NCBI GenBank assembly: GCA_025330725.1
Contig: JAIWND010000053.1
Location: 1-64,000 of the forward strand
Direction of reading: 5' to 3'
DNA: 64,000 nt
Origin: Chlamydoabsidia padenii
Taxonomy: Eukaryota > Mucoromycota > Mucoromycetes > Mucorales > Cunninghamellaceae
Shown: positions 1 through 9,919 of the stretch, piece by piece
How positions within the stretch are numbered: position 1 is the stretch's first letter
Layout of the letters: each line of letters begins with the position of its first letter
The notes under the pieces: generated by a model
Told to the model about the DNA's origin: nothing
Database searches by the model: none
What the model saw: the letters and a program-made list of their open reading frames with translations, nothing else
Program-made: the position numbers and the translations under genes

Positions 1-349
1 ACCCACAGTCTTTACAGGATTGTTAATGATTGCGTCGTAGTGTTCTAGATCCAAGTTACCAGTTGATCCTTCACCACAACAAACAAGAACATACTTTGAT
101 TGACAGCATGATTTGTCACTACTTTATACCACTTTTTGTATTCCACAGAAAGCAAAGAGCCCAGATCTAAGGACAAAAAGGAAAGAGTAATCAGTACATG
201 TTTTTCTTTATAAAAGTCTTACCTTTACCAAGTTCAACATGGGTTTCAAAGCGATCAATAGTAGTATCAAAGTTGGTGTTTTGTGCCACAACAAAAGATA
301 GTACGATTACGAGTAGTATACAGTAAACAACCACTAATTTATGAAGCAT
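1..349 (-). CDS. Partial putative secreted protein, 5' end only
   Basis: The minus strand opens with an ATG at 349 followed by a strongly hydrophobic stretch (VVVYCILLVIVLSFVVAQ) that looks like a signal peptide, then about 20 residues and a GTAAGA donor near 222. A good acceptor (CCTTAG) lies near 167. Beyond it one frame reads a Cys-rich stretch (SCCQSKYVLVCCGEGS) running to the window edge, but a different frame is the one joined by the simplest splice. The exon structure is therefore unresolved and the gene runs off the window. No family recognised. Confidence 0.3.
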
Positions 350-423
350 GGTGAATCATAAAGAGAAAGGGAAAGAAAGAGCTGGATTGATTTTCAAAAG
401 AGCAATTTTTTTTATACTGCAAC

Positions 424-439
<16 letters not shown>

Positions 440-455
<16 letters not shown>

Positions 456-1095
456 AGTCAGGGTAAAATGATCTTGAGGCTATACTGCTCCATACAAGGG
501 ACTTGGCACAATGGCCATTATGTAAACTTTGTTGGAAATAGGCTGAGGAACGCACATGGTTACTTTTGTCATAAGCACCACTTGTTCATTAAGCTAGTAG
601 AGCTCTCTCAAGATTCAAGGCGAGAGTAAGCGGGTTTTGAATTAAGTTTTATCTTGTGTGTCAATTTTCATTCTGCAACTTTTTTTTTTTACAAAAATCA
701 GGGTAAAACAATCTTAAGGCTGTATTGCCCCATACAGTGGACTTGGTATATTGGCCATTAATTAAAAGTTTGTTGGAAATAGGCTATAATGTCTACATCG
801 CCATTTTAATCATTAGCATCACTTGTCCATTAAGGCAGTAGAGCCTTTCCAAATCTTAGTAGAGGCAGGCGGGATTTGAAAAAGTACGAAAAGGAACCAG
901 ACTTCTTTTTTTTTTTTTTTTTCTTGCAAAGAACAGGTAAAAGTCATCGCAAATCTGAACTGACCGACACAAGGGTCTTGCTACATTGGTCATTATGTAA
1001 GTTTTGTTGGAAATAGGCTATAATGTCCACATCGCCACTTTAATCTTTAGCATCACTTGACAATTGGAGGGAGTAGAGCTCTTACCAAAATCCCG
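440..1095. repeat. SINE-like repeats bounded by T tracts, three left copies
   Basis: Units begin ACAAAAGTCAGGGTAAAA at 451 and ACAAAAATCAGGG at 691, with a more diverged copy from about 925. Each is preceded by a run of 10-30 T. The shared body includes TTTGTTGGAAATAGGCT, a CATTAGCATCACTTG block and a tRNA-like end (AAGC.AGTAGAGC, then GGGTTTTGAA or GGGATTTGAA). The spacing is about 240 bp. The same unit forms an array at 25.5-26.3 kb. The open frames inside it are accidental. Confidence 0.7.
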
Positions 1096-1289
1096 TGCGC
1101 CTGGCAAATCCCCAATAGAGATCAAATCATGTTCCGGGCCAAAAGTAAAGAACTATCAGAATGGATTTGATATGGATCCTTCCAATACCATTTGTAGACA
1201 TCCCTGAAAGGGGACGGTTTCACTTTTTTCATGTTATCCCTTGTGGATCGTTTCCGCAAAGAGCAGGTTCCAAACCCCGCTTACTCTAT

Positions 1290-1440
1290 GGTTCCTTGTA
1301 AGAGCTCTACAGTCTCAATGGACAATGAATGCTCATCAATTAATGGGCCATGAGCATTGCTTAGCCTATTTACAACAAACTTTACATAGAACACCAAGCG
1401 CCAAGTCCCTTGTATGGAGGTGTACAGGCTTGCAGTCTTT
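1290..1440 (-). repeat. Inverted copy of the SINE-like unit
   Basis: This stretch reads as the reverse complement of the unit at 451-680. It contains AGAGCTCTAC, GCCTATTTACAACAAACTTTACAT and AAGTCCCTTGTATGGA in reverse order, and ends next to a T/C-rich tract at 1436-1467. It is the only clear copy in this orientation on the left side. Confidence 0.6.
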
Positions 1441-1589
1441 TTTTTTTTCTTTTTCTTTTTCTTTTTACCTCCCGTGTCTAAAAAAGGGGAGTATCAGGTC
1501 TCACCTCGTTATCAAACCGATGCCAATAAACCGAGTGTGTACTTTTATGATGTATTTTCAGTAAAAAGTCAAGCTTTCAGGCACTCATT

Positions 1590-2210
1590 TTATTAAAGCC
1601 AAGTTAAAAAGTCTCACCGATCTTTGCTTTGAATTATTACTCAACACGTATTTAGTTGAATACATCGATGATTTCAATATACACTGCACGACGCATGAAT
1701 AACATTTGATTGATTTGAGACAAGTTTTTATTTGTGCAAGACGAGGGAACCTTTTGTTTAACATCGTCAAATGCACATTTTTCAAAGAAGAATTAAAGCT
1801 CCTTGGGTACATCATCACAAAACAAGGAATCAAGAAGATACAAGATTTCCCACAGACCAAAACACTCAAGCAAATCCAAAATTTTATCGGTTTGGCTTCA
1901 TATTATCGAAGGTTTATTCAAAATTTTGCTGCTATTGCACGACCGTCGCATAATCAAACAAAAACAACGAAAAAGAAAAATTGGGATCAAAAGGCGACAG
2001 ATGCATTCAATTGTACAAAGCAAAAACTGACTCAGGCACCTGTATTACGACGTGCAGATTACTCGAGACCTTTTATTGTTGTATGTGATGCATCTTAAAA
2101 AGGATTGGGGACCATACTGTCACAGTCGGATGATGAAGGAAAAGAACATCCGGTGGTTTATGCGAGATCCTTAAATTGTCATAAAGTTTTAAGCTTGGCG
2201 ATCCCTCTGG
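1590..2210 (+). pseudogene. Ty3/gypsy reverse transcriptase-RNase H fragment, broken
   Basis: Translation shows the RT catalytic motif as VEYIDDFNIH (near 1660-1690). It is followed after a stop by the conserved thumb and connection region (LRQVF, CTFFKEELKLLGYIITKQGI, FIGLASYYRRFIQNFA, APVLRRADYSRPFIVVCDAS). After an in-frame TAA at about 2096 comes the start of RNase H (GLGTILSQSDDEGKEHPVVYA). Upstream RT motifs are missing, and the RNase H is cut off near 2200 by unrelated T/C-rich DNA. A decayed retrotransposon, read toward the element ORF and LTR-like DNA downstream. Confidence 0.85.
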
Positions 2211-2437
2211 AAAATCAGTCTTCTCCCCTCAATCTGTTTTTTTTTCCCTCCTTTCTTATTCTTTAACATCATTTACCCACACCCCCTAATCTCAATCACC
2301 CTCTACAACTATCATAATATTAACAATCAATGTCTGTGTTATATTTTATCTTTTAACCTTAGCTCAACATGTAGTAATATCATACTAATTTTAGTTTATC
2401 CATCATTACTATGGCGACTTGGGTGGGATTTTTTTTA

Positions 2438-3103
2438 CAATTGTAGGACTTGGTTATTGATGAGAAGAAGAAAAAGTGGACCATTGTGATTCATTGTATA
2501 AAACAAAACAAAAAGCAAAAACGACATTCATGCAAAATATAAATCCCGACGCCCCCCTTTATTATCACATCTTACATACATCAATCGACCAATAGAACGA
2601 AGTCGTTAAAAACATTTGTTACAATACAAATTCAACATTTCAGAACCATTTAAATGAATACTATATTGGAATCCAACCTCACATGACCGGTGGATAGTGT
2701 CGACCAAGAAGAATACCTTAAATCGCAGCTGACCGAATTTAAAAGACGTTTGTTTCGAATTGAACTTCCAGCGCCGATTCTGGATCTTGAAGAAGGATGC
2801 TTACATTGTGGATACATTGGTACCCTTTGGCATTGATAAGGTACATGGTGCTTATCCGGGTCCTGGTAACAAGTACAATAACAAAGTCCGTCGTATGGTT
2901 AGGTCCGCTTATAGTGGTAGTGGTCCTTTGTGCTCCAACCTTCGTAATCGACTCATGAGGGAAGTACGTGACAAAGCTTCTTAGTACACAGATGGTGGGC
3001 CATCTCTCACAAGGGGGGAGGATGTGACGGATGTGAATTTAGCGCAATTGTTCAATCTGGATGAAATTATAAACTGGGAATCATCTAACTCCGACACCAA
3101 GTA
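2438..3103 (+). pseudogene. Decayed 3' part of a gypsy-type element with unknown ORF (left arm)
   Basis: Starts at the block GACTTGG.TATTGATGAGAAGAAG, which on the right side of the window is the end of RNase H, so this is the same element. An ORF (codons from about 2760) reads FQRRFWILKKDAYI..LVP and MVRSAYSGSG. It hits TAG at 2982, then continues in frame as YTDGGPSLTRGE..LFNLDEIINWE to a stop at 3103. It matches the minus-strand ORF at 62869-63228 in order and spacing (RRYWMLKKATYI, NGGTSYRGGG, ELFRINELMNWE). It sits where integrase would lie, but no integrase catalytic motif is visible. Function unknown. Confidence 0.65.
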
Positions 3104-4773
3104 AATAAACTACTTGGACCGATCTTTTCGGTTGTTTTATCAAAATACCACTCTATTCGTTTATCCACGTGCATCATTTTTTATATTATTAGTCTTATTT
3201 TGAAATTAGTATAAATACCCCCTTTTCCCAGCTTTTCCAAAATTTTTTAGTTTTATCTTGACAAGTTTTTCAATCAATAAAAAACATAGTGCAGAACCAA
3301 TGTGAAGAGGTTTTCTTTATTATCTACTTTTATTTATTTTCAAGCCCCGCTTTCCAAATTGGGATTATCTTTTTTCTCTCTCTTTTAACAAGTGCATTCA
3401 AGTGCATTTAAAAGGTTGAATCTAAACCGAAAAGATTCTGGTGCTCACTACTTGATACATATAAAGCAAACTATCAAAACCTAAGATACTCTAACATTTA
3501 CCAGATTTACCCTGTCGAGACAAGACCTCAGCAAATTTTGGACTCCGCTATGGATCAGTTTCTCAATGCCATCTTTGGGATTAGTTCGACCTTGGGTTGG
3601 GCATTGGAATAGTCTTAATTGTAATATTTTCTCGCTCCCCTTACAAGTGTCTCCCCCTTACACGCCACACATATGCACCATATTCTCGCCCCTTACACTT
3701 GTCATCACGTTACTGCCTTCAAACTAGTATAAATACCCCATTTTTCTTTTTCACAATTTTTTATTTTTTTCTTTAGTTTATAAGTATAATATATATTATT
3801 TACTCAACCCTTTTATATAAAATTCAGTACCAAGGACTTTGATCCACCAAAACTACTGTCTTATTTTACCTTGTTTCTATCATCTATATAGAAACTTGAT
3901 TTGTTTTTGACTCTATCATTGATATAGAAGTCCTTTATTTTATTACTTCAGACTATAAGTCTTGACTTTATTCTATTTTATTATTTTACTTCAAAGGTTG
4001 AATATTAACCACAAATATTCTGGTGCTCACTACTTTTAAACTCAAACGATCTACTTGAATCAATCCATCTCTACAAGAGAGAAAAAGAAAATCAATTTAA
4101 CCTCCGAACCAAGCACACTTTGACTGGTTCCTGAATTTCCTATTTGGACTCTATAAACGCAAATTTACATTACCTAAAGATAATAACATATCTACAACAC
4201 TCATATAAAAACACAAAAACCACTGACGAGGATGATATTTTGCAAGCCATATTTGGAATTCCAAGTCTAATGGCTTGGGCCGACCAGATATAGTAATATC
4301 TGCACCTCAGGTTATATGCACCTCAGGTTATATGCACCTCTTGTTCATTGTTGGATGCGCAGTTTTAATTATTAGTATAAATACCCTCCTCTCCCCGCAA
4401 TTTTATTTTTTTCGATAGTTATCTCTTATTTATTATTTAACTCAATAAAAGCAGTATAAAAGGACTTCGATCCAACCAAATACTGTCTTATTCTTTTAGT
4501 CTCTATCATTTATATAGAGCATATTCATATTTTTTTCAGACTATAAGTCTTGATTATTTAAAATCCGACACATTTAGTCGTAGATTCTTTATTTCACTCT
4601 ATTCTATCAAAAAGGTTGAACTTTCACCATAAAAGTTCTGGTGCTCACTCTATAAAAATCATACAAAAAGACCAAAAACACATTAGTTACCTATATACAT
4701 AACATATATAGCCGTAACACACCACAAAAACACACCCACGTTACCTAAATCCATACACATTTAGCCGTAACAG
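3023..4773 (+). repeat. Gypsy LTR-like DNA, at least three tandem diverged units
   Basis: A polypurine tract (AAGGGGGGAGGA) precedes TGTGACGGATG at 3023, a plausible LTR start. Three related units follow. Each has a promoter-like box (AGTATAAATACCCC at about 3210 and 3725, AGTATAAATACCCT at 4370), an AATAAA-rich middle and the block AAGGTTGAA...TTCTGGTGCTCACT (3412-3450, 3995-4035, 4613-4650). The last ends in GCCGTAACA (4764-4772), complementary in style to the TGT..ACGG start. The first two units each end in a short related reading frame (see findings). Related copies lie at 62373-62949 and 56703-57065. Confidence 0.7.
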
Positions 4774-5031
4774 TGTCGGAGATAAAAAGTGATTTTCTCT
4801 GGAAAATTAGATATCAATCTGGAAATTTCTTTTTGTCTCTTTCTCCTTTCTCTTCTTTCTCTTCTTTCTCTCTCGATAAATCTTTTAACATCTAGATGCT
4901 TCGATATAACCAATTCAGCCATAGACTCCGATAATAGAATAGTATATATATATGTAGACTTCACTTTTAATAAAAACATGATTCTTCACCTGATATATAA
5001 AAGGAATACTCGTCTTATAGTTCAAACGACA
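4774..5031 (+). repeat. 5' LTR of the young retrotransposon
   Basis: TG...CA-ended terminal repeat with a CTTTCTCTTCTTTCTC stretch, TATATATATA at about 4945 and AATAAAAACATG at 4968-4979, the latter two plausible promoter and polyadenylation signals. Confidence 0.88.
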
Positions 5032-5032
5032 C

Positions 5033-5039
5033 TGGTAGC
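5033..5039 (+). promoter_or_regulatory. Probable primer binding site
   Basis: TGGTAGC two bases inside the 5' LTR. Copia-type elements such as Ty1 use TGGTAGC... to pair with the 3' end of initiator tRNA-Met. The match beyond seven bases is weak, so the primer identity is inferred. Confidence 0.5.
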
Positions 5040-6274
5040 TTGTTTACGTTTCGATCCTCTGGCTTTCCTTTTGGTACGGCGATACTTTGCTCCTGGCTTG
5101 CGTTGGTGAATCTTTGGGAATTGTTGGGGACAACAATTCTTAAGGAGGGGCAAGTACATGGTTGGAACAATGCGGTGAATCTTGGACGTCTAATCAGCAA
5201 GACATACATGGCTTGCTGTTGGTGATATGGATGCGTAGCTTACATACATACTATTGGTTCGGTGACTCTTGAATTAGTATATGATGGACTCCTATGGCTA
5301 GCACTGTGCTTAAGTATATTATCTGGTTGGCTCGCTCACTCTCTTCAGTTCCTTTACTATTCGGCTCTCTTAGTATTGGTTCTTACTGGCTCGTTCGATG
5401 TGCATGATTGGCTCACATTTATTATGATGATACTAGTACCTTCCTCCCAACTATGGTTCTTTAATGTTGGTATTGCTCATTGGATGACTGGACTCACACG
5501 GTTGCTTTGAATGAATGGCTGAACCTTGGACCTTGACATGTATAATTCTGTTGTGTTCGATTAGAAGATCTTTATTATTATTGGCGACTACTATTGGATC
5601 AACGAACTATTCTTGCTTATTGGATGATGGAACATTGATTTATGGATCATTGATTAGGATCACACTTACTGCCTGGTTATCGGCTAATGAATCTTACGAC
5701 GGTTATGAAACCTGCTTTGTTAGTATTATTGGGATTGCTCGTATTGTCTGGTTTATTTACTTTGGATTATTTGGATTATTGACTCGGATTACTTACTTGG
5801 TTTACTTGGTTTACTTTCTCGGATTACGTACTCGGATTATTTGGTTTACTTATGTGGTTTATTTGGACACCTTACATGGATTACTCGATTACTTTGGATT
5901 ATTATTTGGATTATTGGATTTAGATCGTTCAGTTGGATCACGCCGGCGGCATGGACGGTTTCAAGTGTGAAGACAATTATGATGAACGGTGGACTCTTTC
6001 TCTCTTTTTTTTACGGTACGACATACAGCAAAATGAACAATAACAAGCAATGGGAAAGGTGAATCAGCAGTGTTTAGCGATAACAGGAACAACAGCATGA
6101 ATATGGACAACAGCGGATACTGCTTTATGGATGTAATTGACGTTATGGTATGGATCTCGGTGGTGCCTGATTTTTTTTTTTTCCCCTTCCCCTCGGTGTT
6201 GCCCTGGTAATTCGACCTTTTTCTTTTGGACCTTACTTGGAATCGTGGTCGATTCTTCTCCCCGTGGGGAATGA

Positions 6275-6532
6275 TGTCGGAGATAAAAAGTGATTTTCTC
6301 TGGAAAATTAGATATCAATCTGGAAATTTCTTTTTGTCTCTTTCTCCTTTCTCTTCTTTCTCTTCTTTCTCTCTCGATAAATCTTTTAACATCTAGATGC
6401 TTCGATATAACCAATTCAGCCATAGACTCCGATAATAGAATAGTATATATATATGTAGACTTCACTTTTAATAAAAACATGATTCTTCACCTGATATATA
6501 AAAGGAATACTCGTCTTATAGTTCAAACGACA
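6275..6532 (+). repeat. 3' LTR of the young retrotransposon
   Basis: Same length as the 5' LTR and, by eye, the same sequence throughout. Followed by ACAG, the duplicated target. Confidence 0.88.
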
Positions 6533-6549
6533 ACAGAATAAAATTTTAA

Positions 6550-6566
6550 ACGCCGCTGAACGGCGT
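6550..6566. other. Hairpin ACGCCG-CTGAA-CGGCGT downstream of tRNA-Arg
   Basis: A perfect 6-bp stem with a 5-base loop, immediately beyond the T6 terminator of the outer tRNA-Arg gene. The same hairpin occurs at 62066-62082 next to the mirrored tRNA copy. Confidence 0.6.
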
Positions 6567-6579
6567 CAAAAAATGAGTG

Positions 6580-6653
6580 TGAGACTACCAGGGGTCGAAC
6601 CTGGAATCTCCTGATTCGTAGTCAGACGCCTTGTCCAATTGGGCCATAGTCCC
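6580..6653 (-). tRNA. tRNA-Arg (anticodon ACG)
   Basis: 74-nt cloverleaf without intron or encoded CCA. Acceptor GGGACTA/TAGTCTC (one G-T pair), anticodon stem TCTGA/TCAGG with loop CTACGAA (anticodon ACG, reading CGN Arg codons after inosine modification), T arm CCAGG-TTCGACC-CCTGG. A T6 run follows the 3' end. TATATAAA lies 28 nt upstream of the 5' end. One of four near-identical copies in the window. Confidence 0.95.
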
Positions 6654-6743
6654 TCAACTGAGGAAAAAATTGCTTGGTATTATATAAACCACCTTTTATA
6701 AAAAATCACGTGACATTTTGAAAACGGATGCAAAAAGTGAGGA

Positions 6744-6817
6744 TGAGACTACCAGGGGTCGAACCTGGAATCTCCTGATTCGTAGTCAGACGCCTTGTCC
6801 AATTGGGCCATAGTCCC
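6744..6817 (-). tRNA. tRNA-Arg (anticodon ACG)
   Basis: Same 74-nt gene as its neighbour 90 bp away, with a T5 terminator. The pair and the spacer (with CACGTGAC at about 6707) recur inverted at 61812-62050. Confidence 0.95.
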
Positions 6818-6834
6818 TCAGATAATAAAAAAAC

Positions 6835-6866
6835 TGCTTGCTGCTATATAAATCACAACGTCGGAA
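6835..6866 (-). promoter_or_regulatory. Upstream Pol III promoter block of tRNA-Arg
   Basis: On the minus strand it reads CCGACGTTGTGATTTATATA, then CAAGCA. The TATA-like box ends about 28 nt and the CAAGCA about 18 nt before the tRNA. The same block precedes the tRNA-Leu gene and the right-hand tRNA-Arg pair. A weaker version (TGCTTG 6671-6676, TATATAAA 6681-6688) precedes the other left tRNA-Arg. Confidence 0.7.
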
Positions 6867-7117
6867 TTTGAAAATACACGTGATTTAAAAAGTGATTTCA
6901 TTGGTGTATTCGGAATATGCAAAAGGAGCGGACAAAAAAAATGTAGTTTTGCATTGATGGCGGGAGTTAAATATAATTGAGTACGGCGTCAGTGCTCTTG
7001 ATTTTATCGTTTTGGACAACGGGATTTCGGACTTTCGGAAATAGAATATCGGGGTTGCAAAAAAACCAAAAAGAGAGTGAAATGAATGCATGACAACAAT
7101 TCACAAACGAAAAAAAA
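6867..7117. other. AT-rich spacer, nothing recognised
   Basis: Contains TACACGTGATT at about 6880, a single E-box-like site. Its short minus-strand open frame has no coding signature. Confidence 0.5.
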
Positions 7118-7536
7118 CGGACCTACTCTGCACAGCAAAAATTTATTGCTTCATCTACTACAAAACATTCGTCTTCATTAAAACCATCATAACTCGTGCA
7201 TCAATGAATCTTTTTTTTTTGTTGTTGTTGTATGAGAAAGCTGAGGTTCTCCTCTTTCATTAGAGATAAAGAAAAGTTTGAGTTGTTATATACAAAATAG
7301 AGGGAAAAAAATTTCTATCGGACCTCTTCTTTTTTTTTGGAAGAAAAAACCCCACACAATAAAAATCTTTCTTCACTAAAATCATCATAGCTCATGCATC
7401 AATGAATCTTTTTTTTTGTTGTTGTTGTATGAGAAAGTTGAGGTTCTCCTCTTTCATTAGAGATAAAGAAAAACATAGGCCGTTATGTACAATGTGGAGG
7501 AAAAAAACTTAATTTGTTGTGTGCAGAGTAAGTCCG
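7118..7536. mobile_element. MITE-like element with terminal inverted repeats
   Basis: The left end CGGACCTACTCTGCACA (7118-7134) and the reverse complement of the right end CGGACTTACTCTGCACA (7520-7536) match at 16 of 17 bases. Runs of eight or nine A flank both ends, compatible with an 8-bp target duplication but not informative because the run is simple. The interior is an imperfect direct duplication of about 190 bp (GCATCAATGAATC...GTTGTTGTTGTATGAGAAAG...AGAGATAAAGAAAA) and encodes nothing. The length of 419 bp fits a MITE. Confidence 0.65.
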
Positions 7537-8169
7537 AAAAAAAAATTCAATTATATATTCTGATTCTGCATGACTGTCCGATTTCAGTGAAGGAGATTAA
7601 AAAAAAAAAGAAGAGGAAGAAGTATAATAGTAAAAGATTAGTTTCTTGATTAGAGGTTGTGCTTGTCAAACCCGACTTCATGAGAACGATATACGTGATC
7701 CCAATGCCATGTGTCGTATTCGTCAATACTCGTACTCCCCCAAACAATCCAATATTCAAATCCCGTCTTCTTACATTTGAATACCCACTTGCATGATCTT
7801 CTCCCCCCTTCCATTACACAGAAAGTATAGCCTTTACTGTTTCACATCCATCCCTTTACCCTTTATAGAATCATATTAAAACAATACACAACTAAAAGTA
7901 TGTAAACCCCATCATCTTTCATTCAATAAAAAACATAACTCTTTATATCACTTATTTTTGATATTCGACTTCTACCCCAACTATTACACCATGTCGTTCA
8001 GTCCCGTTTGTTGTGTTCATGGGTTGTGAGAGTGATTGAGACGGTTGGAGTCTTTATTAAGGTTAAGAGAAACATCATGGTCAATTCATATGGTATGATA
8101 TACTCATGAAAGCAATAATGGAATGATCATTTAACAAAAAGAAAAAAAAAAAAAAAGAAGAAGAACGTT
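7537..8169. other. Intergenic, no gene seen
   Basis: AT-rich DNA with the dispersed motif TTCAAATCCCG at 7755-7765 and an AATAAAAAACA at 7924-7934. The 70-codon minus-strand frame ending at 7547 runs through an A tract and is not supported. Confidence 0.5.
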
Positions 8170-8483
8170 CTGTCATGTGGGGTTTCAATACAAACACTAT
8201 ATCACACTATTACAAGACAGAACGATTCTTTCCATGATACATCACATCCAAAGAAACTTTCCATCGTAACTTCATGATCAATTAATGATTGCAATTGGTC
8301 CTTACTACTCATCCCATAAAATCACATACATGTATAAATAGTTCTCTTCTCCCGTTGACATATTTTTCTTCTACATCTACTTTTTTCACTAATAAAGGCT
8401 AGGAAGGATTCTCACCGTATTTGTATTTTTATTATTCACATCTATATTATATTCTACAAAGTACCTATTTTACAACATCCAAT
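8170..8483 (+). repeat. Solo-LTR-like repeat, left copy
   Basis: Begins TGTCATGTGGGGTTTCAATA, carries TATAAATAG at about 8334-8342 and AATAAAGGCTAGGAAGGATT at 8391-8410, and ends near ATTTTACAAC. An inverted, clearly related copy occupies 60301-60617. The first 57 bp are themselves bracketed by GTTCTGTC / GACAGAAC. The promoter-like and polyadenylation-like signals in this order suggest an LTR; no flanking duplication is obvious. Confidence 0.6.
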
Positions 8484-8971
8484 TAAAAACAAGAATCATT
8501 TCTATACTATATCTACATCTATATCTATACTATGGTGAGAAGGGGCGGGGGTGGTAAAAAGGGAGCACCAATCATCAAACAAAAGATACAAAGATAAAAA
8601 TAAATCAGATAGCATTGGTATCGTTTGACGGATGCGCCAACTTTAACTACTTTTGTAATCCCGTTCCTTGGCAATAAACAATTCAATAGGTCTTGTCATT
8701 TTGCAACCCATACAGAAACGCCTGGTAGGAGGAAGAGAAAGAAAGAATAAAAATTGGTTTTCATTTTCGGGCCCCTTAATTTTTGGGCCATTGCGGGATT
8801 CGAAATCTCGGGGAAGCAAAGGTCTCGTTCCGGAATATGACTCGATATTTAAATCATGATCAGATTCCATCCCATCTTTTTTCTTTTTCTTCACGACATG
8901 GATAATAAAGGGCACCTTGATGACATGGCTTAAAATGGTGCTGTATTCAAAAAAAAAAAAAGACAGTTGCC
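8484..8971. other. Spacer upstream of the gene at 8972
   Basis: Contains CTATATCTACATCTATATC repeats and a G-rich run. The overlapping 63- and 90-codon frames on opposite strands at 8643-8915 have no recognisable product and no splice context. Confidence 0.4.
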
Positions 8972-9919
8972 ATGCGGAAAAAATTGGATAAGATCGCTGA
9001 TACAGGTAAGTGAATCCCCTTGAAACTACGATCCATTACTAACACTTTGTCTTTTGTTGTTGAATTTAGTTTATATCACCGTCCCTCGCCTCGGTGTCCC
9101 CCCAGAACATACTTTTGACACTTTATGCAAAGCTGCTTCTCATTGTAGTGCAATCGAAGGTATGTTAATGTAATCTCTTTTTACCTTTGAATTGTTTCAC
9201 TCACTTTGATCGTTTTTGATAGATTTGAACCTTTCGGTTGGTGGGGGAGAGTATACCGACGATCGAACACCTAATGACGAACTTGTTATTGACTTTAAAG
9301 AGTCGATGAATATTGTGAAGGATGTTTTACTCAAACAGGTAAGTATTCAAAAAAAAAAAAAAGTGTGGTGGAAAGGTTGAACTAATCTGGGTGCTATTTC
9401 TTCTTCTCTTTATTTACAGATCACGCATAGGCTTCTCTTGATCAATATACTGGTGGAAATCAACAGCAATCTTAACAGCAGCTTCATATGCCTTGATCAT
9501 CAGCTGTGTGGTCAAACTCCTCATGGTATATTTGACTGTCCAATAATCATGCGTCCTTCTCCCATGATGCAAGGATGCATATGGTAAATGGAACAAGGGC
9601 TTTGCTTTATTAATCATATCATCTCACTCTGTCTTCTTCTTCTTCTTTTTAGCCAATAGTTAAAAAGCCCATAGCAAATATGATGACGACCGTCCTTGTA
9701 AAAAATCAAAGTAAGTGACTGGATCAAGTAATGAATATATGGTATTAATTAATGCAATTCTTTGTTGTAACTTGCCCAATAGTAAAACGTCCAGTCCTGA
9801 TTATGGATCAATCTCCATCTAGTGGATTAGCAATTGATACTTCTGTTACTGGTGACAACAACAACAAAACCAATGATGATGATGATGAAGAAGAGTCCAA
9901 ATCAATCTTCTTGTCTTAG
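8972..9919 (+). CDS. Unknown conserved-looking protein, five exons
   Basis: Exons 8972-9005, 9070-9159, 9223-9338, 9653-9710 and 9783-9919 join in frame to 144 aa. All junctions are GTAAGT/GTATGT...TAG. Residues 10-40 read VYITVPRLGVPPEHTFDTL, then CKAASHCSAIE; the middle is NLSVGGGEYTDDRTPNDELV; a Lys/Pro-rich part (QPIVKKPIANMM, IKRPVLIMDQSP) precedes an acidic tail (DDDDEEE) ending SIFLS. No signal peptide or membrane segment. I do not recognise the family. The third intron (314 nt) is unusually long for this window and carries an antisense frame. The consistent splicing phases argue that the gene is real. Confidence 0.6.
9414..9617 (-). other. 67-codon antisense open frame inside an intron
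   Basis: Lies entirely within intron 3 of the plus-strand gene. The translation (for example TTQLMIKAYEAAVKIAVDFH) has a balanced, helix-like composition unlike the low-complexity frames elsewhere. No promoter, splice site or family recognised. It could be a nested small gene, a fragment of another gene carried into the intron, or chance. Confidence 0.25.

Larger units (their letters stand above)
4774..6532 (+). mobile_element. Complete non-autonomous LTR retrotransposon (TRIM/LARD-like), very young
   Basis: Two 258-bp direct repeats beginning TGTCGGAG and ending ACGACA (4774-5031 and 6275-6532) show no difference I can find. They flank 1243 bp of internal DNA. ACAG at 4770-4773 and 6533-6536 forms a 4-bp target-site duplication. 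Two bases after the left LTR, TGGTAGC (5033-5039) resembles an initiator-tRNA-Met primer binding site. GTGGGGAATGA just before the right LTR is a short polypurine-like tract. The internal region has no gag, protease, integrase or RT motif. Its 82- and 151-codon frames are Trp/Leu-rich readings of GGATTATTTGG-type repeats and are probably not genes. Orientation follows the PBS. Confidence 0.88.

Noticed and set aside
4761..4979. Arg/Glu-rich minus-strand protein, repeated at 6064-6480
   Set aside because: It is the reverse reading of the LTR's CTTTCTCTTC repeats; duplicated only because the LTR is.
5262..5970. Two membrane-like open frames inside the young LTR element
   Set aside because: Trp/Leu-rich translation arises from GGATTATTTGG-type repeats; no Gag or Pol motif and no start context.
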